This document shows positions 27,710 through 37,382 of a stretch of 42,550 nt of DNA, piece after piece. Position 1 is the first letter of the stretch. Every line of letters starts with the position of its first letter. Source of the DNA: Labilithrix sp. (GTDB lineage Bacteria; Myxococcota_A; Polyangia; Polyangiales; Polyangiaceae); assembly GCA_019637105.1 (NCBI GenBank), contig JAHBWF010000061.1, positions 1-42,550 on the forward strand, read 5' to 3'. The notes under the pieces were generated by a model that saw only the letters and a program-made list of their open reading frames with translations, was not told the origin of the DNA and searched no databases. A program made the position numbers and the translations under genes.

Positions 27710-28444
27710 TCACTTCTTCTTCGCGGGCGGCTTCGCGGGCGGCGTCTTCCTGAGCGGCGTCTTCCACAGGTAGACGTAGTGCTCGCGATCGCGCGGGGTC
27801 TGGTGGTCCTTGGCGATGACGGTCCACCACTTCTCGTACGTCACGCCCTCCATGTCGAAGTCGTGCGACACGATGCGGGAGCCCGGCTTGAGCTTCTCGA
27901 GCTGCGGGATGAGGCGGACGTTGAGCTCGGGCAAGAGGTAGAGCGTCACGACCGTCGCCGGCGACAGGTCGACGTCGAAGATGTCCTTCTGCTCGAACGT
28001 GACGAGGTGCTCGACGCCCGCGCTCTTCGCGTTCTCCTTCGACTCCTTGATCCGCTGCGGATCGAGGTCGAAGCCGTACGCCTTGATCCCGAGCTTCTTC
28101 GCCGCCGTGACGACGATGCGCCCGTCCCCGCACCCGAGGTCGTAGAGGACGTCGCCCTTCTTGACGTTCGCGACCTCGAGCATCTTGTCGACGACGTTCT
28201 CCGGCGTCGGCACGTACTCGATGTCCGGCGTCCGCTCCATCGGCGGCTCGCCGCCCGCGTCCTCGAGCGCCGTCGTCTCCGTGGACGCGCCCGCGTCGAC
28301 GGACGACGCGGCGAAGGCGTCCGGGGGCGCGGGCGAGCTCGCCGGCGGCGGCCGCGTCTCCCCGTCGGGCGAGCGCGGCGCGCGCGAGCAGGCGAGCGCG
28401 GCGAGAGACACGAGACCGAAGGCGGCGAGCGGCAGGCGGCGCAT
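27710..28444 (-). CDS. Class I SAM-dependent methyltransferase with lipoprotein signal
   Basis: The 244-residue product begins with a lipoprotein-type signal ending LVSLAALAC (Cys 19). A Pro/Ala/Ser/Asp linker follows to about residue 70, then a Rossmann methyltransferase domain. SAM motif I is LYDLGCGDGRI (100-110), followed by YGFDLDPQRI with the acidic residue after strand 2 (about 126-128), and a motif-II-like TFEQKDIFDVDLS. The C terminus is Lys/Pro-rich (KTPPAKPPAKKK). The target is unknown. The start may be GTG 28447 or ATG 28444; a promoter TTGACC-N17-TCATCT ends eight bases before the ATG, so the transcript is probably leaderless. Export of a SAM-dependent enzyme is unexpected; see findings. 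Confidence 0.82.
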   Translation of the reverse strand: MRRLPLAAFGLVSLAALACSRAPRSPDGETRPPPASSPAPPDAFAASSVDAGASTETTALEDAGGEPPMERTPDIEYVPTPENVVDKMLEVANVKKGDVLYDLGCGDGRIVVTAAKKLGIKAYGFDLDPQRIKESKENAKSAGVEHLVTFEQKDIFDVDLSPATVVTLYLLPELNVRLIPQLEKLKPGSRIVSHDFDMEGVTYEKWWTVIAKDHQTPRDREHYVYLWKTPLRKTPPAKPPAKKK

Positions 28445-28452
28445 CACCCGCG

Positions 28453-28481
28453 AGATGACCCGCCCCGCGACGCGCGGTCAA
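28453..28481 (-). promoter_or_regulatory. Promoter of the lipoprotein methyltransferase gene
   Basis: On the minus strand TTGACC (28476-28481) and TCATCT (28453-28458) are 17 bases apart. The -10 ends eight bases before the ATG and five before the upstream GTG, placing the transcription start at or next to the start codon. Confidence 0.55.
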
Positions 28482-28716
28482 GCGGCGATCTCGACGCCCC
28501 ACGCACCACCTCGCGGAGCGGGCCGGTCCAGGCGTACGCCAGCGGCGCGGCGTCGCCGACGGCGCCCCTCGACACCGCGCTGAAACCCAGGGGCGGCGAG
28601 GCGGATCCGACACCGAAACCACGTGCCCGTTGGCTCGAGCACTGGCCTGACCGCGATGTAGAGGACCAGCCCAACCGCGGTCACCTATGGCGCGACGACC
28701 GCGCGCGGCCTGTACC

Positions 28717-29055
28717 CTATCGCGCCGTTCCCCGCTCCTTCCGCTCCGACGCGCGGGCGAGCCTCCGGCTCAACGCACGGAATCGTATCCAGGTCCAGAT
28801 CAACCACCCGAGCGGCGCCGTCGCGATCACGTAGGCCCCGCCCCCAAAGAAAGCAACGTTCAGGGCGAGCATGACGGCGATGACGACGACTGCGAGAACG
28901 ATGTTCCGCTTCTGCGCGTCGCGTTCGTCACGCAGCGCGCCGAGGTTCAACGGTGCGTGAAGCGCCTGCCCACAACCATCGCAAACGACAGCGGCCGTTC
29001 GATGCGGGACGTCGCAGAGAGGACAGTGGATCACGTCCGACGCGGGAGAGGTCAT
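28717..29055 (-). CDS. Zinc-ribbon membrane protein
   Basis: Function unknown. The 112-residue product carries a zinc ribbon (C11-x2-C14, CPLC; C25-x2-C28, CDGC), a charged spacer (LRDERDAQKRN), and a long hydrophobic stretch that could be two membrane helices (about 51-73 and 75-92). The tail is basic (RRLARASERKERGTAR). The ATG at 29055 is preceded seven bases upstream by TATGTA, which itself contains the alternative ATG 29067. Base composition here and in the following few hundred bases is less GC-rich than elsewhere in the window. With the integrase relic next door, this may be part of a decayed insertion, but that is inference. Confidence 0.65.
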   Translation of the reverse strand: MTSPASDVIHCPLCDVPHRTAAVVCDGCGQALHAPLNLGALRDERDAQKRNIVLAVVVIAVMLALNVAFFGGGAYVIATAPLGWLIWTWIRFRALSRRLARASERKERGTAR

Positions 29056-29299
29056 CGCTGCGTACATAGACGAACCGATCTCGTCCCGGGAGCGCGCGAA
29101 GCGTCGTAGCCTCAATTCGCGATCGAGCGTTCTCGGCGCATCTGGCCGAGATCCAACGGACCACGAGGCGGTCTCGGCGGCGGCGTGTACCGCTTCGGCG
29201 AGCGGCGCGAGGCCGACTGCCTGCGTAGCGCTGGCCTCCAAGGTCGACGAGAGCTTCCAGGCGCTCAAGCGAGCGCGCGAGGAGCCGCGGTGGCTACGG

Positions 29300-29560
29300 A
29301 GGGCCGGCGGCGCGCGCGCGGGCTCTTCAACGATACGTCGACGAGAAAACGATACGTCGACGAGAAAGTCCCTCACACGGCATGACCTGCGAGCGACTGG
29401 CTGCACGTGGATGGCCGTCCACGGCGGCGAGCCGCTCGAGATCGTGCAGCGTGTCCGGCCACGAGCGCTTCGAGACGACGCAGCGCTGCGCGCGGGAGGC
29501 GGAGAACCCGCGGGAAGGTCTCGGAGACGACTTCCCGCCCCTGCCGGCCACAAAAGAGCT
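29300..29560 (+). pseudogene. Tyrosine recombinase (phage-type integrase) C-terminal relic
   Basis: Recognisable integrase C terminus in three broken pieces. GLFNDTSTRK in one frame is followed by a perfect 19-base tandem duplication (29330-29367). SLTRHDLRATGCTWMAVHGG then continues in another frame with the HxxR box (His at 29381, Arg at 29390). Near 29451-29459 one extra C shifts frame again before GHERFETTQRCAREAENPRE (second His box). The catalytic Tyr expected in QRYxREAE is Cys (TGC at 29487-29489). Removing one copy of the duplication and one C restores a continuous reading frame. Upstream of about 29300 nothing alignable remains. It ends about 65 bases from the 3' end of tRNA-Asp, the usual place for a tRNA-targeting integrase. 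Confidence 0.78.
29330..29367. repeat. Perfect 19-base tandem duplication
   Basis: acgatacgtcgacgagaaa occurs twice in direct succession (29330-29348, 29349-29367) with no mismatch. Nineteen is not a multiple of three, so it breaks the integrase frame. Confidence 0.95.
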
Positions 29561-29599
29561 TCGGTCGAGTTTTGGTCTTTCAACCGAAACTCGACCGAA
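29560..29599 (-). terminator. Intrinsic terminator of the tRNA-Val/tRNA-Asp operon
   Basis: Left arm 29560-29576 and right arm 29583-29599 pair over 17 bases with a single G-T type mismatch and a six-base loop. Read on the minus strand, the stem is followed within a few bases by CTCTTTTG. It lies about 25 bases past the CCA end of tRNA-Asp, the expected place for the operon terminator. Confidence 0.65.
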
Positions 29600-29624
29600 A
29601 TCTGGGCCAATTTCGCCAGGTGAC

Positions 29625-29702
<78 letters not shown>

Positions 29703-29762
29703 ATTTTCGATGCGTGGTGTTTCGTGCTTCGTTGCTGCGTGCAGGCTTCCCGCTTCAGGGAG

Positions 29763-29834
29763 TGGGCGGGACAGGGCTTGAACCTGCGACATCCGGCTTG
29801 TAAGGCCAGCGCTCTACCGCTGAGCTACCCGCCC
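29763..29834 (-). tRNA. tRNA-Val (anticodon TAC), CCA not encoded
   Basis: Minus-strand cloverleaf of 72 bases. The acceptor GGGCGGG pairs with CCCGCCC, discriminator A. The anticodon loop CTTACAA carries TAC; the T-arm is GGTTCAAGCCC. The bases after the discriminator are CT rather than CCA, so CCA must be added by nucleotidyltransferase, unlike the neighbouring tRNA-Asp. It is the first gene of the operon, about ten bases from the predicted transcription start. Confidence 0.95.
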
Positions 29835-29850
29835 AACCGGAGAGGCAGCG

Positions 29851-29880
29851 TGATTACTCCACTTCTTCCGCCTCCGTCAA
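29851..29880 (-). promoter_or_regulatory. Promoter of the tRNA operon
   Basis: On the minus strand TTGACG (29875-29880) and TAATCA (29851-29856) are 18 bases apart. The start would be near 29844, ten bases before tRNA-Val. Confidence 0.6.
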
Positions 29881-29979
29881 CACATTCGAAGCCACGGCCC
29901 ATTTTCCTCGCTTCCAGCGCGGTGGCGCGTCGGAAGATCGCGCCTGGAGCGGGAGATCGCACGCTCGCGCGAGCGCGGC

Positions 29980-30011
29980 TTGACAAATAGAACGACCGTT
30001 CTATTTGTAAT
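29980..30011 (+). promoter_or_regulatory. TetR promoter with overlapping 26-base palindromic operator
   Basis: The perfect inverted repeat ACAAATAGAACG-AC-CGTTCTATTTGT (29983-30008) overlaps TTGACA (29980-29985) and a -10-like TATTTG/TTTGTA about 16-18 bases on. Its AT-rich arms stand out from the surrounding DNA. The core TAGAAC/GTTCTA is typical in form of TetR-family operators. Binding would block RNA polymerase. The transcription start would fall at or very near the GTG at 30015. Confidence 0.8.
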
Positions 30012-30014
30012 CCG

Positions 30015-30614
30015 GTGACCAAGGGCGACGAGACGAAGAGCGCCGTGCTCGGATCGGCGATCGCGCTGGCGAGCACCCTCGGCCTCGAGGGCGTGACGAT
30101 CGGCAAGCTCGCCGAGCACGTCGGGATGTCGAAGAGCGGGCTCTTCGCGCACTTCTCCTCGAAGGAGAACCTGCAGGTCGCGATCCTCGAAGAGGCCGTC
30201 GCCCGCTTCGTCGCCCTCGTCGTCACCCCCGGCCTGAAGCAGCCGCGCGGCGAGCCGCGTCTCCGCGCGCTCTTCGAACGCTGGCTCGCGTGGTCGCGCG
30301 CCGACTTCCTCCCAGGCGGCTGCATTTTCGTGGTGGCGAGCGTCGAGCTGGACGACCGCCCCGGCCCCGCGCGCGACCGGCTCATCGCCTCGCAGAAGGA
30401 CTGGGTCGACACCCTCGCCCACGCCGCGCGCATCGCCGTCGAGGAGAGACACTTCCGGCCGGACCTCGACTGCGAGCAGCTCGCCCACGAGATGTTCTCG
30501 ATCGCGTACGGCTACCACTTCCTCCGGCGCGTCTTCGATCCGGCGGGCGCCGAGAAGCGATCGCGCGCCGCGTTCGAGCGGCTCGTCGCCGACGCGCGCG
30601 CAACGCGTCCCTGA
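30015..30614 (+). CDS. TetR/AcrR-family transcriptional repressor
   Basis: The 199-residue product has an N-terminal helix-turn-helix (about 5-55; GVTIGKLAEHVGMSKSGLFA HFSSKENL), followed by a helical ligand-binding domain with a conserved-type LPGGCIFVVASVELDDRPGP segment. The start is GTG four bases after the promoter-operator, so translation is probably leaderless. The 26-base palindrome overlapping its own promoter indicates autorepression. The downstream alpha/beta hydrolase starts 34 bases after its stop and is likely in the same operon, so the regulator probably responds to a substrate of that enzyme or a related lipophilic compound. The ligand is unknown. Confidence 0.93.
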   Translation: MTKGDETKSAVLGSAIALASTLGLEGVTIGKLAEHVGMSKSGLFAHFSSKENLQVAILEEAVARFVALVVTPGLKQPRGEPRLRALFERWLAWSRADFLPGGCIFVVASVELDDRPGPARDRLIASQKDWVDTLAHAARIAVEERHFRPDLDCEQLAHEMFSIAYGYHFLRRVFDPAGAEKRSRAAFERLVADARATRP

Positions 30615-30648
30615 TCCCCGGCATCGACCAAGAACCATGGAGGTCCCC

Positions 30649-31620
30649 GTGAACCCGAGCTTACGCCCGAATAAAAGCACGATCGTTCGTACCAAGATGT
30701 CGTCCTCGATGGGCCTCCGGGCGGTCCGGGCCGGGCTGCGCGTGCTCTCCCCGCGCGCGCCAACGCTGGCCGCGCGCTGGGCCGAGCAGCTCTTCCTGAC
30801 GGCGCGGCGGCACGAACGACCGTCCTGGGAGGCGGCCGCGTTGGCCTCGGCGCGGGCGGGACGGATCCGCCACGAGGGCGGCTTCGTCCCGACGTGGACG
30901 TGGACGCCTCCCGGGGCGCGCGGGAGCCTCGAGGCTCCTCCCACCGCGATCCTCGTCCACGGCTGGGAGGGTCGCGGCTCGCAGCTCGCCGCGTTCGTCC
31001 CGGCGCTCGTCGCGCAGGGCCTCCGCGTCGCGACGTTCGACGCGCCCGGCCACGGCGACTCTCCCCTCCGACGCGCCTCCCTCGTCGAGCACGCCCGGGC
31101 GCTCGTGTCGGTCGGCCGCGCGTTCGGCCCGGCGCGCGCGGTCGTCGGGCACTCCGTCGGAGGCGCGGCGATCCTGCTCGCGACGCGCCTCGGGCTCCAG
31201 GCCGAGCGCGTCGCGCTCGTCGCGCCGCCGACGACGCCCGCCGCGTTCGCCGCCACGTTCGCGCGGACCCTCGGGCTCGACGAGTCGCTCGAGGCCGCGA
31301 TGATCGCGCGCGTCGAGGCGCGCTACGGCCTCCGCTTCGAGGACCTCGACGTGCGCGCGGACGCCGCTCGCCTCCGCGCGCCCCTGCTCGTCGTCCACGA
31401 CCGGGACGATCCGGTCGTCGCCTTCGAGGGCGGGCGCCTCATCGCGCGCGCCGCCCCGCGAGGCGAGCTCGTCGCGGTGACCGGGCTCGGCCACCGCGCG
31501 ATCCTCCGGGCGCCGAACGTCATCGCCGCCGTGACCGAGTTCGCCGGCGCGCCGGCGCCGGCGCCGACCTTCGCCGAGACGATCGACGGAGAGCTCTACC
31601 TCCGCGACACGCGCTGGTGA
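30649..31620 (+). CDS. Alpha/beta hydrolase
   Basis: Predicted cytosolic esterase or lipase-like hydrolase of 323 residues. Motifs: oxyanion region ILVHGWEGRGSQL, nucleophile elbow GHSVGG with S169, acid D253 or D254 in VVHDRDDPVV, and H282 in GLGHRAIL. A short N-terminal region (about 1-60) precedes the fold. I chose GTG 30649 because GGAGG (30639-30643) is five bases upstream. An ATG at 30637 would put that GGAGG inside the gene. A later ATG at 30697 is also possible since the first 16 residues are not conserved. It follows the TetR gene and probably shares its operator. The gene converges on lon with a 24-base gap. Confidence 0.88.
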   Translation: MNPSLRPNKSTIVRTKMSSSMGLRAVRAGLRVLSPRAPTLAARWAEQLFLTARRHERPSWEAAALASARAGRIRHEGGFVPTWTWTPPGARGSLEAPPTAILVHGWEGRGSQLAAFVPALVAQGLRVATFDAPGHGDSPLRRASLVEHARALVSVGRAFGPARAVVGHSVGGAAILLATRLGLQAERVALVAPPTTPAAFAATFARTLGLDESLEAAMIARVEARYGLRFEDLDVRADAARLRAPLLVVHDRDDPVVAFEGGRLIARAAPRGELVAVTGLGHRAILRAPNVIAAVTEFAGAPAPAPTFAETIDGELYLRDTRW

Positions 31621-31644
31621 GCGCCGACCGCCCCCGGCGGGACG

Positions 31645-34170
<2,526 letters not shown>

Positions 34171-34243
34171 GTCGGTCCTTTTTCTCGTCCTCGTGCCGGT
34201 GTGGGCCGCCCCCACGTCTTGACCGGGCCAAATTCAGCCCCTC

Positions 34244-34272
34244 GTTCTACCTCGGAACGCGATCTTTCTCAA
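34244..34272 (-). promoter_or_regulatory. Sigma70-like promoter of lon
   Basis: On the minus strand TTGAGA (34267-34272) and TAGAAC (34244-34249) are exactly 17 bases apart. The start would be near 34237, giving a leader of about 67 bases. I do not see a sigma32-type heat-shock consensus. Confidence 0.55.
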
Positions 34273-34303
34273 AGGCACGACGCCCCGAATTCCTTCTCGT
34301 TCT

Positions 34304-34418
34304 CGACCTCCGCGGCGCTCCTCGACCTCCGCGGCGCTCCTCGACCTCCGCGGCGCTCCTCGGCCCTCCGCGGCGCTCCTCGGCCCTCCACGGCGCTCCC
34401 TCGGTCTCCGCGGCGCGG
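34304..34418. repeat. Degenerate tandem repeat, about six units of 19-21 bases
   Basis: Units 1-3 are identical (cgacctccgcggcgctcct: 34304-34322, 34323-34341, 34342-34360). Unit 4 (34361-34380) and unit 5 (34381-34401) grow to 20 and 21 bases, and a shortened unit 6 ends at 34418. The array starts about 30 bases upstream of the lon -35. Confidence 0.9.
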
Positions 34419-34628
34419 TTCGCGCGCAGCGCGTCACGCCGATGCCGCCGAAATTTCGGCGCCTTCCGAAAGCGCGAGCGCGGCCGAGCGCGTCGCTCAC
34501 ACTCGAGCTCGCGATTGCGTCATGCACACATCGTCACGGCGGCCTTTCCGCGCGCGCTTCACCGCGCCATGGCTCGGCTCGCGCGGCCGCCCGCGTCCCG
34601 TCCGGCCGCGCGGACGCGGGCGATCCGG

Positions 34629-34770
34629 CCACGCGGGCGTGACGGCTCACCCGCAGGACCGAGGTCGGCCACGCGGAAGCGACGGACCACCGCGCGGCGC
34701 GGCGATCCGGTCACGCGGGCGTGACGGACCGCGCACACGGGCGTGACGGACCGCGCTCGCCGGCGTGACG
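34629..34770. repeat. Dispersed short repeats with GCGTGACGG core
   Basis: GGCGTGACGG recurs at about 34636, 34719, 34740 and 34761, three times followed by A-CCGCGC or G-CGG-like sequence and preceded by CACGCG or ACACGG. The spacing is irregular. It lies just past the stop of the minus-strand lipoprotein gene. Confidence 0.6.
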
Positions 34771-34777
34771 GCGGCGG

Positions 34778-35338
34778 TCAGCGGCGCGCGCGCTTGAACT
34801 TCACGATCCCGAGCGGATCGATGATGAACTTCTCGGCCACCGCCTGCCGCGCGGCGCGCTCCTCGTCGGTCTTCGAGATCGCGTTCACCGCGGCGGTGGC
34901 CTCGGCGAGGCTCAACTCCAGGCCGTCGGAGTACGCGATGAGGCACGCGAGCTCTCCGTCGGGCGCTTCGGCGCACCGACCGTTGCCCTCCCGCCCGGAC
35001 ACGTCCCAGCCGCCGGCGCCGTCGGGCCGGCCGTCGAGGTCGATGCGGCGCGCGTCGCCGGCGATCACCGTCGGAAGCTTGTACTTGAGCCGGAAGCTCC
35101 CGCCCGACTCCGTCCGGACCCGGACCTCGATCGGGTTCGACGCGAACGGGGCGAGCTGCGCGTCCGTCGGCACCTCGTAGAGACCGGTGAACCGCTCTTC
35201 GTTCCTCCGCGCCGCGGACTCGACCGAGTCCGTCGGCTCGTCGTCGTCGTCGTCGTCGTCGAAGTCGACGGCGTCGGCGGTGCATCCAGCGAGGGAAGCG
35301 AGGGCGGTGAAGAGAGCGACTCGAAGCGTGCGCGGCAT
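34778..35338 (-). CDS. Hypothetical lipoprotein with poly-Asp stretch
   Basis: Function unknown. The 186-residue product has a lipoprotein signal (MPRTLRVALFTALASLAGC, Cys 19) followed by TADAVDF and eight acidic residues (DDDDDDDE). A predicted beta-rich part follows (ERFTGLYEVPTDAQLAPF; IEVRVRTESGGSFRLKYKLP; WDVSGREGNGRC) and a helical tail ending IDPLGIVKFKRARR. The ATG at 35338 shares a base with the stop of the regulator gene (TGATG); a GTG at 35341 would overlap by GTGA. It is coupled to that regulator and probably belongs to the same function. Confidence 0.8.
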   Translation of the reverse strand: MPRTLRVALFTALASLAGCTADAVDFDDDDDDDEPTDSVESAARRNEERFTGLYEVPTDAQLAPFASNPIEVRVRTESGGSFRLKYKLPTVIAGDARRIDLDGRPDGAGGWDVSGREGNGRCAEAPDGELACLIAYSDGLELSLAEATAAVNAISKTDEERAARQAVAEKFIIDPLGIVKFKRARR

Positions 35339-37149
35339 CACGAGGCCACTCTGTAGCGCGTCCGCTTGCCCTGTCCAGTGCGCTCGATGACGCCGTCCTT
35401 CACCATCACGCTGAGGACGCGGAAAGCCGTCATTTCGGAGATCCCGAGCTGCGTGGCGATTTCAGAAGTGCTGAGCGGCTCGCGCGCGAGGAGCCGCGCG
35501 ATCTCCTCGCGGCGGGCGTCGGCGGCCTTCTGCCTCGCCTCGGCCCCGCTCGGCGCGGACGATCGAGGACGCTCGTCCTCGAGCGTCGGGGGATCGACGC
35601 CCTCGATGGCGCCGCCGAGGTGCATCAGCGCCACGCCTTCGCTCATCGCGTAGCCGGCGTCGGTGACGCGGATCCAGGCGCCCGCGGGGCCGAGCGCCGT
35701 GCGAAGGCGCGAGACCGTGGTGTGGACGAGCGGATCGTGCCGCTCGGCGCGGTAGGCCTTGATCCCCCAGACCTGCATCACCAGCTCGTCCTTCGTCATC
35801 GCGCGCGTCGCGATGGCGTCGAGGAGGCGAACGAGCACGGCGCCGGGCATCTCGAGCGGAGCGACGGCGCCGTGGTCCTCGACCACGAGCAAGCTCTCGG
35901 CGTGCAAGAGGAAGATCCGGCGCCCCGGGTCCACCCCGAACAAACGCGGGAGCCATCCCCAGATCCCCTGGGAGACGATGCGGTGCCGCGCCTCGTCCGG
36001 ATCGTGCTCGATCGCGCGGACGAGCGCGGCGACGCGATCCTCCTCGTGCGGATCGAGCGCGGCGAGCTCGTCGCCGATCGCGGCCATGAGGCGCGCGCGC
36101 CCGACGTGCGTGCGCCGCGCCAGCGCCGCGATCCGAGCGCGCTCGGCGCCGTCCGGCGCGCGCAGGGCGCCGCGGACGAGCGCCTCCGCCCAGGTCACCT
36201 CGACGTCGAGCCCGTCGTCGAGCTCCGGATCCAGCATCGCGCGCGCGAGCGACGTCTTCTCGCGCGCGGCCGCCGCCCCGCGCGAGAGGCCGAGGACGAT
36301 CGCGTCCGCCACGAGCAGGCGCACCTTCGCGCGGCGATCGCCGTCCGGCAGCGCGATGCGCGCCGCCTCGTCGATGCTGTCGCGCGCGGCCTGGCCGTCG
36401 CCCGCGAAGGCCTGCTGGATCGCGAGCTCCGAGAGCAGCATCCGCCGGCTGTAGGCGTCCTCCGGCTTCACCGCCGCGACGAGCTCGGTCAGGACCTTCG
36501 GCGCGTCGAAGCCGGCGACGCCGAACCGCGCCGAGTAGGCCGCCACGGCCGTGCGCGGCGCGCCGGCGTTCGCGACGAGGCCGAGCGACGAGGCGAGCTC
36601 GGCGGACTGCTCGAGCACGGACATCCCGGCGTGGATCTGCCCCTCGAGCACGAGCGCGTGCCCGAGCAGGTCGAGGGCGAGCATGCGCCCGTACGGGAAG
36701 CGCGCCTCGAGGGCGGCCTGCCGCGCCTTGGCCGCGTGACGCGCGGCGCTCCGCGCGCGCCCGGTGAAATGCCGCAGGAGCCCGATCGTCTGGTGCGCGA
36801 AGAACGCGTGGAGCGCCTCGCCGCGCTCGGAGGCGGCGACCGCGGCGCGGGCGTGCGCGATCGCCGACGCGTAGCGGCCCGAGCGGCACTCGCCGAGGCC
36901 GAGGAAGAAGTGGCTCGCCACGCGCACGGTCGCGTCGTCGCCGTGCTCCTTCGCCCACCAGCGGAACGCCGCGACCGCCTCGTCCTGCCGCCCGGAGAAC
37001 GCCAGCGCCCCGACGACGAACGGCGTGTCGAGCGGCGCGTAGGCGCCCGCCGGAGAGTCCACCGTCTCCTTGAGCAGCTCCGTGTAGCGACCGGCGAAGA
37101 TCCGCTCGCAGAGCGGGGACTCGAGCAGCCGCTGCGACGTCGTCGCCAT
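35338..37149 (-). CDS. TPR regulator with two winged-helix DNA-binding domains
   Basis: The 603-residue product has TPR-like helical repeats (about 1-420; e.g. ASAIAHARAAVAASERGEAL). An OmpR/PhoB-type winged helix follows (about 433-502; AMTKDELVMQVWG, HTTVSRLRTALGP, WIRVTDAGYAM). A second C-terminal winged helix spans about 545-603 (REEIARLLAREPLSTSEIAT; GISEMTAFRVLSVMVKDGVI). No receiver domain or kinase partner is seen. The order is unusual because BTAD/SARP-type proteins carry the OmpR domain first. The start is uncertain between ATG 37149 and ATG 37170. It is divergent from the YceI-cytochrome cluster, with a 58-base inverted repeat between them, so it may control that cluster, itself, or both. 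Confidence 0.8.
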   Translation of the reverse strand: MATTSQRLLESPLCERIFAGRYTELLKETVDSPAGAYAPLDTPFVVGALAFSGRQDEAVAAFRWWAKEHGDDATVRVASHFFLGLGECRSGRYASAIAHARAAVAASERGEALHAFFAHQTIGLLRHFTGRARSAARHAAKARQAALEARFPYGRMLALDLLGHALVLEGQIHAGMSVLEQSAELASSLGLVANAGAPRTAVAAYSARFGVAGFDAPKVLTELVAAVKPEDAYSRRMLLSELAIQQAFAGDGQAARDSIDEAARIALPDGDRRAKVRLLVADAIVLGLSRGAAAAREKTSLARAMLDPELDDGLDVEVTWAEALVRGALRAPDGAERARIAALARRTHVGRARLMAAIGDELAALDPHEEDRVAALVRAIEHDPDEARHRIVSQGIWGWLPRLFGVDPGRRIFLLHAESLLVVEDHGAVAPLEMPGAVLVRLLDAIATRAMTKDELVMQVWGIKAYRAERHDPLVHTTVSRLRTALGPAGAWIRVTDAGYAMSEGVALMHLGGAIEGVDPPTLEDERPRSSAPSGAEARQKAADARREEIARLLAREPLSTSEIATQLGISEMTAFRVLSVMVKDGVIERTGQGKRTRYRVAS

Positions 37150-37263
37150 CCGGGGGGTGGTATCCCCCATGCGCGGCGCGGCCGCAAGCGGGCCCTGGAA
37201 TTTCCGCTGCAAATTCGCGCCCTATGGGGCTCTCCCCCGCGCCGCGGCGGTGGGGAACACCCG

Positions 37264-37321
37264 CGATTCCCATCACCTGCGAGGGAAAGTCAGGGCGCGT
37301 AGGTCGACGTGATGGGAATCG
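37264..37321. repeat. Perfect 13-base inverted repeat in the divergent promoter region
   Basis: CGATTCCCATCAC (37264-37276) and its exact complement GTGATGGGAATCG (37309-37321) are separated by 32 bases. It lies between the TPR regulator (minus) and the YceI-like gene (plus), about 60 bases before the latter. Two half-sites about four and a half helical turns apart could bind a dimer or looped regulator; in RNA it would form a hairpin. Confidence 0.75.
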
Positions 37322-37382
37322 GAGTGCACATAGGGGATCGACGCCCGATGTGGGCGCCACACTTTCCGAAGGAGATCCCGTC

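Larger units (their letters stand above)
34171..34777. other. Repeat-rich intergenic region upstream of lon
   Basis: A stretch of 607 bases without a gene. It holds the lon promoter (34244-34272), a degenerate 19-21-base tandem array (34304-34418), and scattered copies of a CACGGGCGTGACGG-like element (34629-34770). Open frames here are low-complexity shadows of the repeats. Confidence 0.6.

Noticed and set aside
29068-29299. Possible upstream continuation of the integrase or another small gene
   Set aside because: All three plus-strand frames lack recognisable motifs, and no frame joins the relic convincingly.
34237-34300. Heat-shock (sigma32-type) promoter for lon
   Set aside because: No CTTGAA with CCCCAT-type -10 at 13-15 bases; the sigma70-like TTGAGA-N17-TAGAAC fits better.
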